A DNA stretch of 64,000 nucleotides from Macrobrachium rosenbergii (lineage: Eukaryota > Arthropoda > Malacostraca > Decapoda > Palaemonidae), in NCBI RefSeq assembly GCF_040412425.1, contig NC_089749.1:36624570-36688569 (forward strand), in the 5' to 3' direction. Within the stretch, counting starts at the first letter, position 1. The number at the start of each line of letters is the position of its first letter. The notes under the pieces are model-generated. The model was not told where the DNA came from. It searched no databases and was given only the letters and a program-made list of their open reading frames with translations. The position numbers and the translations under genes were made by a program. This document shows, one piece after another, positions 37,448-50,089 of this stretch.

Positions 37448-37829
37448 TTAATAATATAATTTCAATGATTAATACAGTAATAGGATAATAGTTTGAGGTA
37501 TACTTGTTGTAGGATGCTAGTTTAAGGTATACATTTGGTATTTGAACTTTCAAGATAGACAGTTATTAGCGTTTTTAAGAGGGGGTGTTAACAATCTGTG
37601 GATTTTAACTATTCACAGGGGGTTGTGGTACGCATCCCCAGTGAATACGGGGGGTCTACTGTATTGGTTTTTTTTTATTGTAGAACTCAATAAAGCAGAT
37701 ATTATGTCTGCTTGTGTCATCCTATTTCTGTCTTTTTCCTCAAAATTTTGGTTGTGGCAAGTATTGGTGATGGGCTGACTGCATCTCTAATATATTGTTA
37801 TTTTGTCTCAATGGTTTCTTTGCATGGGT

Positions 37830-38165
37830 ACACACATACATAGCTGTGGATTTTGGGGTGTCATTTCAGATTTTTGATGGGGGGGGGCCCAAAGGCGGTT
37901 TGGCGAGCGAAGTGAGCCTAATCACCTGGGGTTTTTTTGATTTTGAGCTACTTTATGTGCTTTTTGAAGAACATAAAATAGATAGATAGAAAGATATAAC
38001 TTAATGCGACAACACACTTGAATTTCAGTAGGAATAATGGAAAACCAGCTGCTGTTACTTCTTGGGGCTTGGTGGGGTGAGGGGGGCAAGTTGAGCCTGG
38101 GGGAGGGGATCTTAGAGTCTTGTGGGGGGGCAGTTACCCCCAGCCCCCTAAGTGATGCCCGTGTG
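37830..38165. mobile_element. Possible hAT-type non-autonomous fragment
   Basis: G-rich stretch with GATGGGGGGGGGCCCAAAGG and, at the right end, GGGGGGGCAGTTACCCCCAG CCCCCTAAGTGATGCCCGTG. I recognise this style of ending from hAT-like arthropod repeats. The left end and target duplication were not found. Confidence 0.3.
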
Positions 38166-38228
38166 GATTTGTTTCTCCATTTCAAGACCCATGCTACAAG
38201 TATTTTTTAATGATTCCTTTATCTTTAG

Positions 38229-40135
38229 GTATGGATGCTCCTCTACTTACGAGCAAGTTATGTCCCGAATGGCTGTTCGTATCTCAAATTTGTTCATAGG
38301 TTCCACTTGGTATACGCAAAGTCAATACGTTCATTACTATTTATGTTTTTTCATACTAAAACCCAATACTGGTGTGTTTTTTTATACTAAAACCCAATAC
38401 TGTATTTTACAGAGTATGTTATTAATACGAATGATATATAAATCCTAAAATTTAACAAATTATGATAATACCTTTAGCACAGTAAAGTATATGTTTGACA
38501 TGATGGATGATGAGAGGGGGAGAGGGGGTGTGGAATTAGAGGGGTGGGGGTCATCAATGCCTTCTTTGGGAAGGATTTCTTCTGCATCACCTTCTTTGGG
38601 AAAGATTGATTCGGCAAGGATTTCTTCATCACTTTCTTCTTCATTTGGGGAGGAAGCAGTCAATGGACTGGATAGCATCACTGATTTTTGCTGCTACTTT
38701 TGAGAATCTCAACATTGGGGTCCTGATTCTCAAAAATAGTCAAATGCTTTTTCTATAAGAGAAAACCCCTCAGCCATCAATTTTGTTTCAAACTTCTTGA
38801 AGGGAACAAGTTCTTCTTCTGCTTCATGTTGTTCTGTTTTATGCATTTCTTCCAGTTCCATTAAACCCTCATTCATTAACTCCTCTGAATGACTCAAACA
38901 GCTCTTCAAAGTCCTCTTCCCCTAAGTCAAGCTGTAACTTTTCACTTGTCAACGAGACTGTTAAGGATTCCCTTTGCCTCCTCTTCTTGATTAAACCCTC
39001 TGAAGTCATTTACAAACAGTGGGCATAAGGCCTTCCATGCTCCATTCATGTTTGCATTACCTACCTCACACCATGCAGCATTAATATTCTTCACATACAG
39101 GTGTAGATTTTGTAACCTTTCCAGGAGTCATGTAAGGTCACACTAGGTTATTTACCTCCTTTAATGCTTGCCTGAATGAACGGCGAGTATAATGTTTCTT
39201 GAAATTTGCTATTATGCCCTGATCCATTGGAAATCATCTAAGTGCAGTGGGTGACCAGGAGCATTATTCAAAATTAAGGGAATCTTGAAAGGAATCCCAT
39301 TCTCGTGGTAGTGCAGCTTGACTTCGTGAACAAAGTGATGAAAAACCCATTCTTCAAATACAACAAGAGTAACACAGGTATTGCTATTGGATGTCCAGAT
39401 TACAGGTTGACTCACCGCCAACGGACATGTGATACAAGTTAGCACGTTTTTTGAAACTACGAAACCATCCATGACTTGCAGCAAATGTTTCATCGTCAGA
39501 GCTTTCACCAGCCTTAGCCTTCAAGTCATTGAAAAGGGTTTTAGCCTTTTCCTGAATTTGCATAAGGCTAAGTGGTACACATCTTTGTCTCTGATGTTCC
39601 AACCAGATACCAAAAATTTCTCCACTTCTACCACCCTCCCCCTTCTCTTCCTTATAATTGTTGACTGCATTGGCACAGCACATTTTGTGTGTTCTACAAT
39701 TCTTTCTTTGTTCTTTAAAATTGTTTACCACTTTCTAATTTCTTTAAAATTGCCGCTTTTGTTTCCATTGGGATAGCTCACCACTTTTTACCACTACTAA
39801 TACCATCACTTGCTTTACTCTTGCCATTAGCCACAATAGACAATGGATGCAATAAATATTTCACAATAAAATCACACGAATAAATCGGAGCACAAGAGAT
39901 GACATCTTAACCACTCGCAGAGGTTTGGGAGTCTGGGACAGCATACTGGCATGTTGGCGTCAGCTATGTTCAGTGTGGGTATCAGCAGAAATTGTAACTA
40001 AGCTGCGGCACGTAATGCAAAATTTAAAGGTACGGGTGGCGGACTGAGCACTCCGAACAAATTTTAATTTACGATCATGGTTGTTCATATTTCTAAAAGT
40101 ACATAAGTTAAAAGTTCGTAAGCAGAGAAGCATCT
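38229..40135 (-). mobile_element. Tigger-type DNA transposon, near complete but dead
   Basis: Imperfect inverted ends: left TATGGATGCTCCTCTACTTACGA, right reverse complement ATAAGATGCTTCTCTGCTTACGA. Both are followed by related text ending near CAAATTTGTTC. It contains a minus-strand transposase relic. Exact ends and the TA duplication are uncertain. Confidence 0.65.
38480..39784 (-). pseudogene. Tigger (TIGD-like) transposase relic
   Basis: Minus strand. A CENP-B-type helix-turn-helix region is at 39620-39390: FGIWLEHQRQRCVPLSLMQI and, after a short gap, AASHGWFRSFKKRANLYHMS. Part of the DDE domain lies at 39340-39215: FVHEVKLHYHENGIPFKIPL and LILNNAPGHPLHLDD. The NAPGHP box normally reads DNAPGHP, so a catalytic Asp is replaced by Asn. 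Fragments of the C-terminal region follow near 39130-38950 (NMNGAWKALCPLFVNDFRGF). Several frameshifts occur, and the first catalytic Asp region is missing between about 39400 and 39370. Confidence 0.8.
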
Positions 40136-40484
40136 TATCTTGATTTTCAAATGGAGCCTCTACTGATTGGTTTATTACCTGCAGTGTTTAAAGATAAATT
40201 TTGTTTGCTTCTTGCTGCTCTGTATTTTTAAATCTCGTCAGACATATGGATTAATTTCATTATGGTCATTAGTATTTTGTTTTTTATTTTAACGAGAGTT
40301 CTTTTGGTCTTTTCTTATTATCTTGAACTTCAGAAATAAGTTACAGCATTCTGCCAGTAAAATGCTGTTGTTCATCATACAGTATTTGGAGAGGAAAGCA
40401 GGTTGCAAAATTGGGTAGTTTTATTTCTGATGAATACACTGTATCAGTTACAGAGTATGATGGTAACTGAAATCAGGAATTAAA
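40136..40484. other. Spacer, nothing recognised
   Basis: About 350 bp of T-rich DNA between the Tigger copy and the Penelope-like copy. Confidence 0.3.
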
Positions 40485-42121
40485 CTTCCATGGAGTTGTC
40501 TTTCAGGAAAAAGTCTTCCTCAGTGTTGATCGAGGCCACATTTCACTCAGGCTTGGCTGAGCGTGATCATGCCAAAAGCTAGGGGTAGACTCTTGTTCGT
40601 GGTGAATCTTGCTTGTTATATACGAGGTCAGCAGCGGGTCAAATTTAGGCTGCCTTGCTGCTGATTGGCTGAAGAAGAAAATTCGCGCTATTGATTAGCT
40701 GGCGAGATTACCTCGTAAGCCAAAAATTTATCGTTGGTGGTCTCGCTGCTGCAGCCTTGCTGAGTGGCAGGGCTGGTGTGGGATGTCATTCTCTTTTATT
40801 ACCTGGCGAATATGCTGATTAGGCACCAGGTGGCAAGCAGAATCTTGGACATTTTCAAGAGTTTCTCATTCAGGACTGTCACTTCTTGAGGTATCTGGCG
40901 CCAGTCTATCAATTGCAGGAGCAACAGGCCACCTAATGCTGGTAGGCAGGAGGAATACCTTTATGTTGTATTTAATAAGGGCTTCTCCTGCTGTATTAAG
41001 AGCACCTCTAGCAGCTGTTCCAATTATTTCTGTAGGTATTCATCACTACTGCATTCCTTGTGATGCTAGTATGGTGAGCATCTCATAGTTTTTTATGGTG
41101 CCTTCTTGAGCATGACAAGAGATCTTCTTTGCCAGTTTCATGGTGGTCATAGCAATATAGGAGCCAGGACATCCATAGACTGGGCATTTGAATTGGTATA
41201 CCGCATTAGTCTGTTTAAGAGGATCTGTCGTTAGTGGGGCTGAGTTTTTTTTCATAATCAGGTTTCTTGTGCTGCTGTTTTGATAATAAATGACAAGGTC
41301 CAGTCGCATCAATGTCGGCAGTGAAGGCATTGTCTGCGATGATCTTAATGGTACGTTCATCTTCCAGGTATTTAGAGTGCATCCTAGCCTCATAGTAAAG
41401 TAGAACACTTCTTTGTGGATTGGGCTACTGCTGCTTGCACTTGTACTGCCAATCCAGTGCCATACATATCTCTTTGTTCATTAGAATATCCATTATTTAT
41501 AAGTACTTGGGAGATGCAGTCTAACTGTTGGTGCGTGCCCTGCCAAGAACAGTGCTTTAGAGCCCTTCTTACGAAGACTTTGATGGTGGTGTTCTTGTAT
41601 TTTGAAGGACTCACTATCTCCATTAAGGCAGAGGCCGAAGTTTGTCTTCGTGTGAACAGAGGTCTTCAGGCCATTGTTGGTTTGGCAGACAAGGATGTCA
41701 AAGATGGGGAGCTGGCCATTATTACAAAACTCAACTGTGTAGTTTAAAGGGCTGCATCCTAAAAATGTGCAACGGAGCATTTCTATCTCATTCTCATCCT
41801 CAGCCTGTACAAATATAATGTGTAAATGCACAGTTTTAGGATGTGAAGGAAAAAATTCAATTTCAAGCCTTTATCAAGAGGTTTAGTGTTAATTATAATG
41901 TGACAATTAAGGCCTAAATGAAGTAGGGCGTCTTGGTCGGGGGTAGGTTCGTAGTCAGTGAGGTTGACACCATTAAGTGTAACAAGCTTCCAAGTGATGG
42001 CTCTCAACCACTTCTTTTGGTCCTTCTCTCGCAGATGGCTAAGGCAGGCCATGACGTTCTCCGGGTAACATATTGTGTGGCAGGGGGCTCTCTCTTCATG
42101 GGTTCATCTTCATCATGGCCC
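40485..42121 (-). pseudogene. Penelope-like retroelement copy A (minus strand)
   Basis: Penelope-like elements encode an RT followed by a GIY-YIG nuclease. On the minus strand from 42121 leftward there is N-terminal text (LLHLGLNCHIIINTKPLDKG). It jumps by internal deletion to the end of the RT (FVQAEDENEIEMLRCTFLG, then GQLPIFDILVCQTNNGLKTS, 41831-41493). The linker (41623-41390) follows, then the GIY-YIG domain at 41260-41046: NAVYQFKCPVYGCPGSYIAM, where the usual YIG reads YIA, then KKISCHAQEG. Frameshifts separate the blocks. The 3' non-coding part extends to about 40485. The RT core with the catalytic Asp residues is absent. Confidence 0.8.
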
Positions 42122-42586
42122 TCTCCTTCAGAAACACCAGGGGGCCTGCTTCAGGGTTGTCTTCTGCAATATCGTCCTTGGGACCATGATGAAGATGAAC
42201 CCAATAAAGAGACCTACCCCTACAACATTCTTTGTTACCCAGAGAACATCATGGCCTGCCTTAGCCACCTCTGAGAGAAGGACCAAAAGAAGCAGTTGAG
42301 AGCCATCTCTCAGAAGCTTGTTATCCATAATGGTGGTAAGCTGAGATTACAGCAACTGAGACAAGAATATGTCAACCTTACTGACTAAGAACCAAGACCA
42401 AGATGGCCTACTTCATTTAGGCCTTAATTGCCACAATAAAACTAAGCCTAAACCTCTTGATAAAAGGCTTAAATTCAAGTTATTACTCGACTCAGTACAA
42501 CTAAATTCAAGTTATTACCTGACTCAGTACAACCACATAACAGTCACCACCTTATCTGCACCACAGACTCTCTACAGCCCCTACTC

Positions 42587-42919
42587 CAGGGGTTCCCAAA
42601 CTGGGGTACATGTACCCCCAGGGGTACATTTGCACGTCTCAGGGGGTACATTTGGTCTGAATGTTTCGGATAATAATAAAAAGGTATGTACTGTATGTGC
42701 TGGATCAAAATATAAATTACCTTAGTAATTGCATTATTTCTGTTATCACCATTTAAGATACCTATGTAATCTACACATGCAGACTCCATAAATTTAAAAT
42801 ATCAAAATATTAAAATGCTCTTTTTTAATATTAAGCTTAATTTTTAGTGTTAGGGGTACATGGGAACCTATAAAAAAAGCCCAAGGGGTACCGAGGAACA
42901 AAAAGTTTGGGAACCTCTG
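42587..42919. mobile_element. hAT-type MITE with 8 bp target duplication
   Basis: 333 bp. Inverted ends CAGGGGTTCCCAAACT and AGTTTGGGAACCTCTG, 16 bp with one mismatch. The flanks CCCTACTC (42579-42586) and CCCTACGC (42920-42927) form an 8 bp target duplication with one change, as hAT elements make. It interrupts Penelope-like copy B. No transposase. Confidence 0.85.
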
Positions 42920-44308
42920 CCCTACGCCTTGGTGAAGCCCTCACTAATAACATCATCATCTTCTTTTAACGTGCTTGTTTTCCCATTTGTATGGGATAAA
43001 TAACATCATCACCCACCAAATGACAGAAGCTGCCAAAGAACTTAGCAACAGAAAGACATCACTGTGCACCAGGCAGATAAAACAACAGCCTTCGTCTTGG
43101 TTAATATATCCAAATAGCATCAAAAGCTCAATGAGATTCTGTCTGATCAGATGAAGTTTGAGTGCCTTACTAAGAACCCTGAAGACGACATCAAGAGAGA
43201 GGCAAATAGAATAACTTAAATCATCAGTCATCAATGCAGCTGCTAATGACACACAGACCTCCTGTCCATCACTGGAGACCACGGTTTAGAGTACACGTAT
43301 GGGAATGTCAAGACCCATAAACCTGGGAACCCTTTACTCCCTATCATCAGTCCAATGAAATTCTCACACCTTATGCCCAAACACCACAGCCTCCATTCAT
43401 CAGTGGAATTCTTAGAAAAGATCAAGGGCACCTCTGGAACTGGAACTATTACCTCTCTGGATGTCAAATCCTTGTTTACCAACATTCATATAGATGAAAC
43501 CATCAGTCTAATTATTAATCGTGTCTGCAGGGATCCCTCCATACCCCAGTTAAATATCCCTGAAGGGTCACTACAAGCCCTCCTTGAAATATGCAGAAAA
43601 AAGGTCCATTTTTCCACTTACAAAGGCCACATGTACAGGCAATGGGCTCACCTTCAGGCGTGCTTTCACCAACTTTTATATGGGAGCAGTAGAGGAGCTG
43701 GTTATCCCCAGACCCAAAAACCACGCATCTACTCATGTTACATTGATGACATATTTGTATAGGCTGAGGACAAGAATGAAGTAGAAATGCTCCGTTGCAC
43801 AATTTTACAATGCAGCTCTTTAAAACTAAACAGTTGAGTTTTGAACAATGGCTAGCTCCCCTTCCCTGACATCCTTGTCTGCCAAACCAACAACAGTCTG
43901 AAGACCTCCGTTGACATGAAGACGATGAACCTCGACCTCTGCCTTAACAGAAATAGTTGAGTGTCCTTCAAGACACAAGACCACCACCATCAAAGCCTTC
44001 ATAAGAAGAGTTTTAAAGCACTGTTCTTCCTGTCAGGGCATGAACCAAGAATTAGACCGCATCTCCCAAGTACTTACAAATAATGGATACAGTCGACCCG
44101 CAAATATTCGTGGCTCAGGATCGCAGCTCCACCTATTGGGGGATTTTTTCGTCGAGCAATACTGTATTTTCATGTTATTTTCGTGGCTTAATTCATTTTT
44201 TAAGATAAAAATGTATTAATTTTCAAATATTAATACTGATGTCAACACAGCAAAATATCAATAAAATGTATTTTTTTAAATGCATATTTAAATATTTCTT
44301 AATTCTTA

Positions 44309-44423
<115 letters not shown>

Positions 44424-44794
44424 TGTATACCTGGGGAAAGAAACAGGTTTGCAAGCTTTGCTCGGGTAATACACCAGTTGTCACCCCTCCTTATAATGGA
44501 TCCTTATAAGAGGGACCTCCTTATAGTGAACCCTTCCAGTGGCTACACCTCCCTTAAACCAGTTTTTTCCCCTCGTTATAGCACCTACACCTATGCCGCT
44601 CAAAAATGATATTGCATTGGTATTAAAGTGATACTGAAATATTAAATTATTACTGTTAAGTGTTCTAGGATGATAGTTTAAGGTATACTGTACTTGGTGT
44701 TTGAACTATCAAATTGGCATCCGAACAATTTGATACAAAGATAATTTGGTGCCAGACAAATCACTAACAGAAGGCTTTTAAATAAGTTACTCAT

Positions 44795-45030
44795 TATGGC
44801 CAAAGGCCAAGCTCTGAGGCCTGTCAAGTCATTCATTACTGAAAGGGAAATTGATGGTAAGGTTTTAAAGACGAAACAGGAGGAAAACCTCTCAGTTGCA
44901 CTAGATAACAATATTTAGAGGGTGGAAAGTCAGATGGAAGAAAAAGAATATGAATGGAGGTACATTAAAAGAAACAAGAGAGGTCACAGGTAGGGGCCGA
45001 AGGGATGCTGCAAAGACCCTTGAGTAATGA
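44795..45030. repeat. Decapod-type SINE-like dispersed repeat, copy 2
   Basis: Longer copy of the repeat at 29800-29985: GGCCAAAGGCCAAGCTCTGA, GCTGAAAG-like text, GTGGAAAGTCAGATGGAAGA and AGGTAGGGGCCGAAGGGATG, ending CTTGAGTAATG. Nested in the Tigger-like element. Confidence 0.6.
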
Positions 45031-45760
45031 GATATGAGACAATTATTCTAAGTCAAGTGGTGGTGACCCATTCATTTGTATATTTTCTGAATATTTTAAA
45101 GTATAGCATTGTTAATGTGGTCAATTATTTTCTAAAATGAATTTTAGTATCAGTTATCAGCCCATGAGGTATAGAATGGCCACTTGCAATTTTGTAAATC
45201 TGGAAGAGTGAAGAAATTGGTCGATAACAAAAACTTTGTTTACCATAAACATAGAGAAAATGCTGGTGATTCAAAAATATACTGATGTTGTGCAAATCGC
45301 TCGTGCAAAGCTCAACTTCATACAGATGAACATTTTGAATGATAATGAAGCAATATATATACATTGTGTTTGCGTTTATCTTTTTAGTAATATTAGTGGT
45401 ACCGAATTGTCCTAGTGCCATTAAAACAGGCAGTTATAAGCATTTTTTTATGGGGTCTTTGGTGTTTCAACAAATTAAAAAGGAAGTTATAAGCGTTTTT
45501 AGAGGGGTGTCAAGTATTCGAGGATTTTAGCTATTCACGGGTGGTTGTGGTCCCTATCCAACCAATGAATGCCGGGGTTTAATAAACAAGTCAATAAAGA
45601 TATACGTATGGCACTGGACTGGTAGTACAACAACCACGAGCCACCGCAGCTCGATCCACAAAGAAGTGTTCGACTTTTACTATAAGGTAAGGATGCACTC
45701 TAAATACCCGGAAAATGAGCATGCCATTAATATCATCACAGACAATGTCAAGTTGAACAG

Positions 45761-46811
45761 CTCAGTTGGAAAAGGATGGCAAAAAGCCACCCAGCTGCAC
45801 AAAAAGGGATGATGCCAAGAAACAGAACCTCGAGTATGATATACACCATGAAAGGCAAACTTTAGACAGAACCCATTACAATATACCACTTCCCAAGAAG
45901 CAAGCTGTTTGTTGTTATCATGTTGACATAAATGTGCTGAAAAATAATTATTCTTGTTTGCATCAAACCATCAATAAAAGCTAAAAAATTACTTTACTAA
46001 GTCAGTTTCAACATACTCCAAGATTTAAATACAACACCAAAGTCTTTTTTTACCCATTCCAATTGACCAGGCAATTCTACTTCAGTAATGTGCTGTGAAA
46101 GACAAAACTATACAGTGCATAAGCAATGGAAGTAACTCACATGGCTCAAACAAAACTTACTTCGCAATATTTTATTTACAACACAAAAGACAGAAAAATA
46201 TTTTGACTTTAGTTCTAATATACAAACATGTGCTACTGTGCTTTGCTTTGTATACTGATGACATAAAACAATGAAAACCATAAATTTTGGGCCGAAGTTC
46301 ATCTCCAAAAGAGTAGCTTTAATACTAGACTTGAAAAAATGAAAGCTAAAAGAGAAACCTTCAAAATGATGTAATCACCTTCACAAGAAAATTCCCAGCC
46401 TTTCAAACCTTCACCAATTACAACAAAGTTTAAAATAAAAACAAGTACATGCACAAAGGTCGTTAAACAGCATTTCTTTAAACATGATACTTACTAAGAT
46501 TAAGTCATTCATCATTTTCTCTGGAGGGTAGAAAAAATGGTTATGTGTTAGTGTTGATACCATTAACAACATACAGCGCATGTAAATACTGGTGTGCACA
46601 TACGATATTCTATATCCAAATTTTGTATTTCTTTGAGTTTGCAAAATATCAAGCTCTCTTGTCAACAGAAACAAGTGATTACTACAAAATAAATAAATAC
46701 CAATACCTAAAACAACTACTGTACTATAAATGGTCAACACTGCTGACAATCAATCTGATTTTATCACTATCAAAATCTGCTCATACCTATTAACATGAGA
46801 ACTTGATTGCA
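45761..46811. other. Intronic, nothing recognised
   Basis: About 1 kb without domain, element end or RNA signal. Short ORFs on both strands look random. Confidence 0.35.
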
Positions 46812-47756
46812 TTAACCCTTTCACTGCGGAGAATGACTACAGTTTCCTTAGATCACTGAGTCTTTGCTGCGGAAAAAGACTTTACTCCGTGCCATGTAAG
46901 AAATTTTTTGCTAAGAGCCTTTTGCAGATGACATATTTGGCTTCTACATACTGCAATCTGTTGCCGATTTTATGGACTACTCACTCTCTGAAGCATTCTT
47001 CATTCTTCTCTCAGTCATTCGTTGATTTTGCTAAGTTTTTGTTATTATAACCTTGTGTCAAAATGAAATTATGATATACTGTATACCCATATTTTACGAT
47101 AGCAGTGCACGTATTTTGCTACATAAATCAATGTTATTCATAGATTTATCGTAATATCATGCTAGCCAAATTCCCTTTAGCGAAAGTGAGTTTGTTTACA
47201 TTATGATTTGAAGGGTTGCCATGACAATTACACAAATATATACGTATTTCATCATAAATGAAGTTCAAAATGACACAGATAATGGTGTTTCCAGATATTA
47301 ATATACATACATATATACTCATGTAATGTTCGATATTTAAAGACCAATTTTACGGCCTAAAATATTGGGGTAGAAAATTACATGAGGTATAGTTTTGGAA
47401 AAGTGCAAGATTTTGGGGCTAGGTTAAGCCTAGGCTTTGGGTTTCCTGACAATGGGAGTCAACAAAGTAGCATTTCCTTCCACTGATGTTGACAAACTTT
47501 TTTTTTTGTATAATACGTAAAGACAATAAATACAAATATTGTTTTACTTATCTGAGAATCTTTTATTATTGTTATGTTGTTTCTATATTTATGGCTATTC
47601 TAGGCTATAATAAGTGTAGCCTACATTTCCTGAGTGTAAACAAGTATTAGTTGCCATTGTATTTCATCAGCTGATTTCTTTTCACTTACGATTCACAAAG
47701 AATTGTCCTTTTTTTTTCTTTACGTAAAAAAGATGTGGTAAATTCAAACTGAAAAG

Positions 47757-47945
47757 TCATGCGATACATTTGTACAATGGCACTTTAGTTAAACTTTCAT
47801 TTTTCTTCCTCCAATCATGAACACTCTTTTCTGATAAGCCATATTTGCTAGCAGCTTGCACATAGTTGCTTGCTTCAGTAAAAGCAATCACTTGCGGTTT
47901 AAATTTAGCAGTAAACTTCCTGTATGTATTTGACAACATACTGAT
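47757..47945 (-). pseudogene. pogo-like transposase N-terminal DNA-binding domain
   Basis: Part of a longer minus-strand ORF. It reads YRKFTAKFKPQVIAFTEA then NYVQAASKYGLSEKSVHDWR. This is the helix-turn-helix pattern (K.T..FK..V...A......A...G....SV..W) of pogo/Brinker-type DNA-binding domains. Sequence to the right up to the mariner looks like upstream leader. No DDE domain follows, so only a fragment remains. Confidence 0.75.
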
Positions 47946-48128
47946 GGGTATTGAGTAAAAATGTTTTGAAAACTTTTGATATAAGAAACAGTAACTGGGC
48001 AACCGAGTTAAAAATATAGTGGAATTGGGTAGAGAGAGATTAAAGAATAGAAATGAATGGTTATTATACTGTTTGCTAGTTTTAGTGGTTGAAGAGAGAT
48101 TAAAGAATAGAAATGTATGATCATTATA

Positions 48129-49332
48129 CGAGGGTAAGTCAAAAGTTCCAGGAAAAAATTGTTGAATGATGTATTTAAAATGAAAACAACCCAAATGGTA
48201 AACAATTATCTGTGATATCCATATAGACTTGTTACCTCAGTCATCCTCTTGCTACCGTGGTGTTAACATTTTCAGTGAAAAGTAACTTCTTGAACCCATG
48301 GAAAATAAAAATTTTGAGATAAGAGCTAACATCAAGTTCTGACCAAAACTTGATTGGAAACCAGGAAAATTATTGAAGCTTTGCAACAAGTTTATGGAGA
48401 TTCTTCTCCATCTAAATCAGTTGTTTATGATTGGATAAAGTGATTTAAGTTCGACTGCAAAAATGAAAGAATTGTGGCTTTGGTGCAGAATCTAGTGGAT
48501 GAAGATCGTTTGATTACTATCGATATGATAGCTAATGAAACTGGGATTCCCATGGTTCCGCATTTTCAATTTTAAATGAAAATCTTGGTTTGAGTAAACT
48601 TGCAGCACGTTGTCCCAAAGCGTTTAACTGCATCAAAGAGCTGAACTTTCTCTTGCAGTTCTAACGATTGAATCAAATGAATCAGAGTTTTTTGACCGAT
48701 TGTTACTGGAGATGAAACTTGATCCATCAATATGACCCAGAAAGTAAAATTCAATCAAAGCAATGGTTACCAAGAGGTTCAGCTGTGAAGTTCACAGTGG
48801 CGAGATCTGCCCAGAAGGTTATGGCAACAGTGTTTTGGGACTCCAAAGGAGTGATTTAGATTGATTTCCTTGAAGGACAAAAACAATCACCGGAACTACT
48901 ACAAATGTTTTGCAAAAACTGAAGACTGCATTGGCTAAAAACGTCTGAGAAAGTTGCACTTTAGAATTTTGTTCCATCATGATAACGCTCCAGCACATTC
49001 ATCAAGGGTTGCAAGAAGTCCTAATGAAATTTAAAACTCTTCCACATCCTCCTTATAGTCCTGATCTTGCTCCTTCAGATTTTTTCCTGTTCCCAAAACT
49101 CAAGGAACACTTAAGAGGAGTCTGGTTTGAATCTTTGGATGCTGCTAAACATGCAGTTTCAACATGGTTTAATAGAAAGGCCCCAAATTTCTACAAAGAA
49201 GGGTTGCAGAGGTGGAAACAGCGCCTTGAAAAAGTGTATAGAGTTAGATGGTAGATATGTAGAAAAATGATGTTTGAATTTCCTTAAATAAGGAGTATAT
49301 TGAATTTTTCCTGGAACTTTTGACTTACCCTA
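48129..49332 (+). mobile_element. mariner element (about 1.2 kb), dead
   Basis: Inverted ends around GGGTAAGTCAAAAGTTCCAG on the left and its complement on the right, with TA flanks. Length is usual for a full mariner. Nearly identical text (TATACTGTT..CTAGTT..AGTGGTTG) lies on both sides (about 48066-48093 and 49332-49358), so it inserted within or next to a short duplication. Confidence 0.85.
48300..49254 (+). pseudogene. mariner transposase relic
   Basis: Starts at 48300 with MENKNFEIRANIKF and the helix-turn-helix text KIIEALQQVYGDSSPSKSVV. The first catalytic Asp is in VTGDET (near 48700), broken by a frameshift just after. The second is in HHDNAPAHSS (near 48976). The third is in PYSPDLAPSDFFLFPKLKEH (near 49060), giving the DD34D arrangement of mariners. 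The last ORF (48979-49254) is open to the end. There are at least four stops or frameshifts. Confidence 0.85.
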
Positions 49333-49757
49333 TACTGTTCACTAGTTACAGTGGTTGCTTGGCAAGCTTTCGGTAGTTATGACAAAACGACTGTAAACAA
49401 AGAAGGTTGGAAGTTTTTTCTTTTGTTTATTATAGTTAATTCTAATGATCTGAAATGAGTATACAGTATACTGATTTTATATACATTTTCTAGGCATATT
49501 ATAAGCTTTTAGCCTCTCAGTTTAACTCAATTTTTACATGTCAGATTCTTAGACTAGACTACGGTACTAACTGCTAACACAGCCTAGGCTACCATCATGT
49601 TTTGATTCCAAATACTGTAAATAACAACGTACCCTAGGCTTATTGCCAGAATCAAAACTCGAACATTACATGGGGTATATGCTAAAATCCTAATATATGC
49701 AGTAAAAAATGGAGGTCGAACATTACATGGAGTCAAATATTACACATGTATATATGG

Positions 49758-50089
49758 TATTTACTTAATTAAATGAATAATAATCAAATGACAAGCAAAT
49801 TTAGAGACAAGAAGCTTCATTTCCTAAACCATAAGTTTTGTTTTGTCAATCGGTCCCTTCTTTTTTTTTTTTTTTTAGGATATATGAGTTAAAATTTGTG
49901 ACTAAATTCTTGTTTTTCAACTGAGCAACCTCAAATTTATTAATAAATTACAACATTTAATATACTATTGGCAAAATACTTAAAAATGGCTTTGTTTTTA
50001 TTAGTCAGCTGACTTTGTCCTTTTAATTTTTCCCTTTAACTCTGGGTGTAGCCTAACCTCAGTAATTAATTTTTTTTTATAGGTATAAG
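49758..50089. other. piggyBac 5' region
   Basis: AT-rich leader between the pogo-like insertion and the piggyBac ATG. It contains a T16 run near 49861. A possible acceptor (T-rich tract then ATAG) lies just before the ATG at 50090. Confidence 0.4.

Larger units (their letters stand above)
34218..37661. mobile_element. Tigger/pogo-type non-autonomous element with a nested TTAA element
   Basis: The left end has a degraded AAGTAAACCCCCAGATTCACG. The right end ..GTGAATACGGGGGGTCTACTG is followed by TA. The left arm holds several (CT)n tracts (for example 34713-34738, 34905-34933, 34973-34990). The element at 35272-37447 is inserted in it. Confidence 0.65.
47309..49757 (-). mobile_element. pogo-like element with a mariner inside
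   Basis: Ends CATATATACTCATGTAATGTTCG (left) and reverse complement CCATATATACATGTGTAATAT, then ATGTAATGTTCGACC (right). Inside, on the minus strand, is the N-terminal DNA-binding part of a pogo/Brinker-type transposase (47945-47757). The rest of the transposase is missing, and a mariner (48129-49332) sits beside it. Ends are good to a few bases. Confidence 0.65.

Noticed and set aside
40500..40545. Minus-strand CTGAGGAAG..CCTGAAAGAC at the 3' end of Penelope-like copy A
   Set aside because: The core CTGATGA box is mutated and the stem is only 4 bp; at best a degenerate hammerhead relic.
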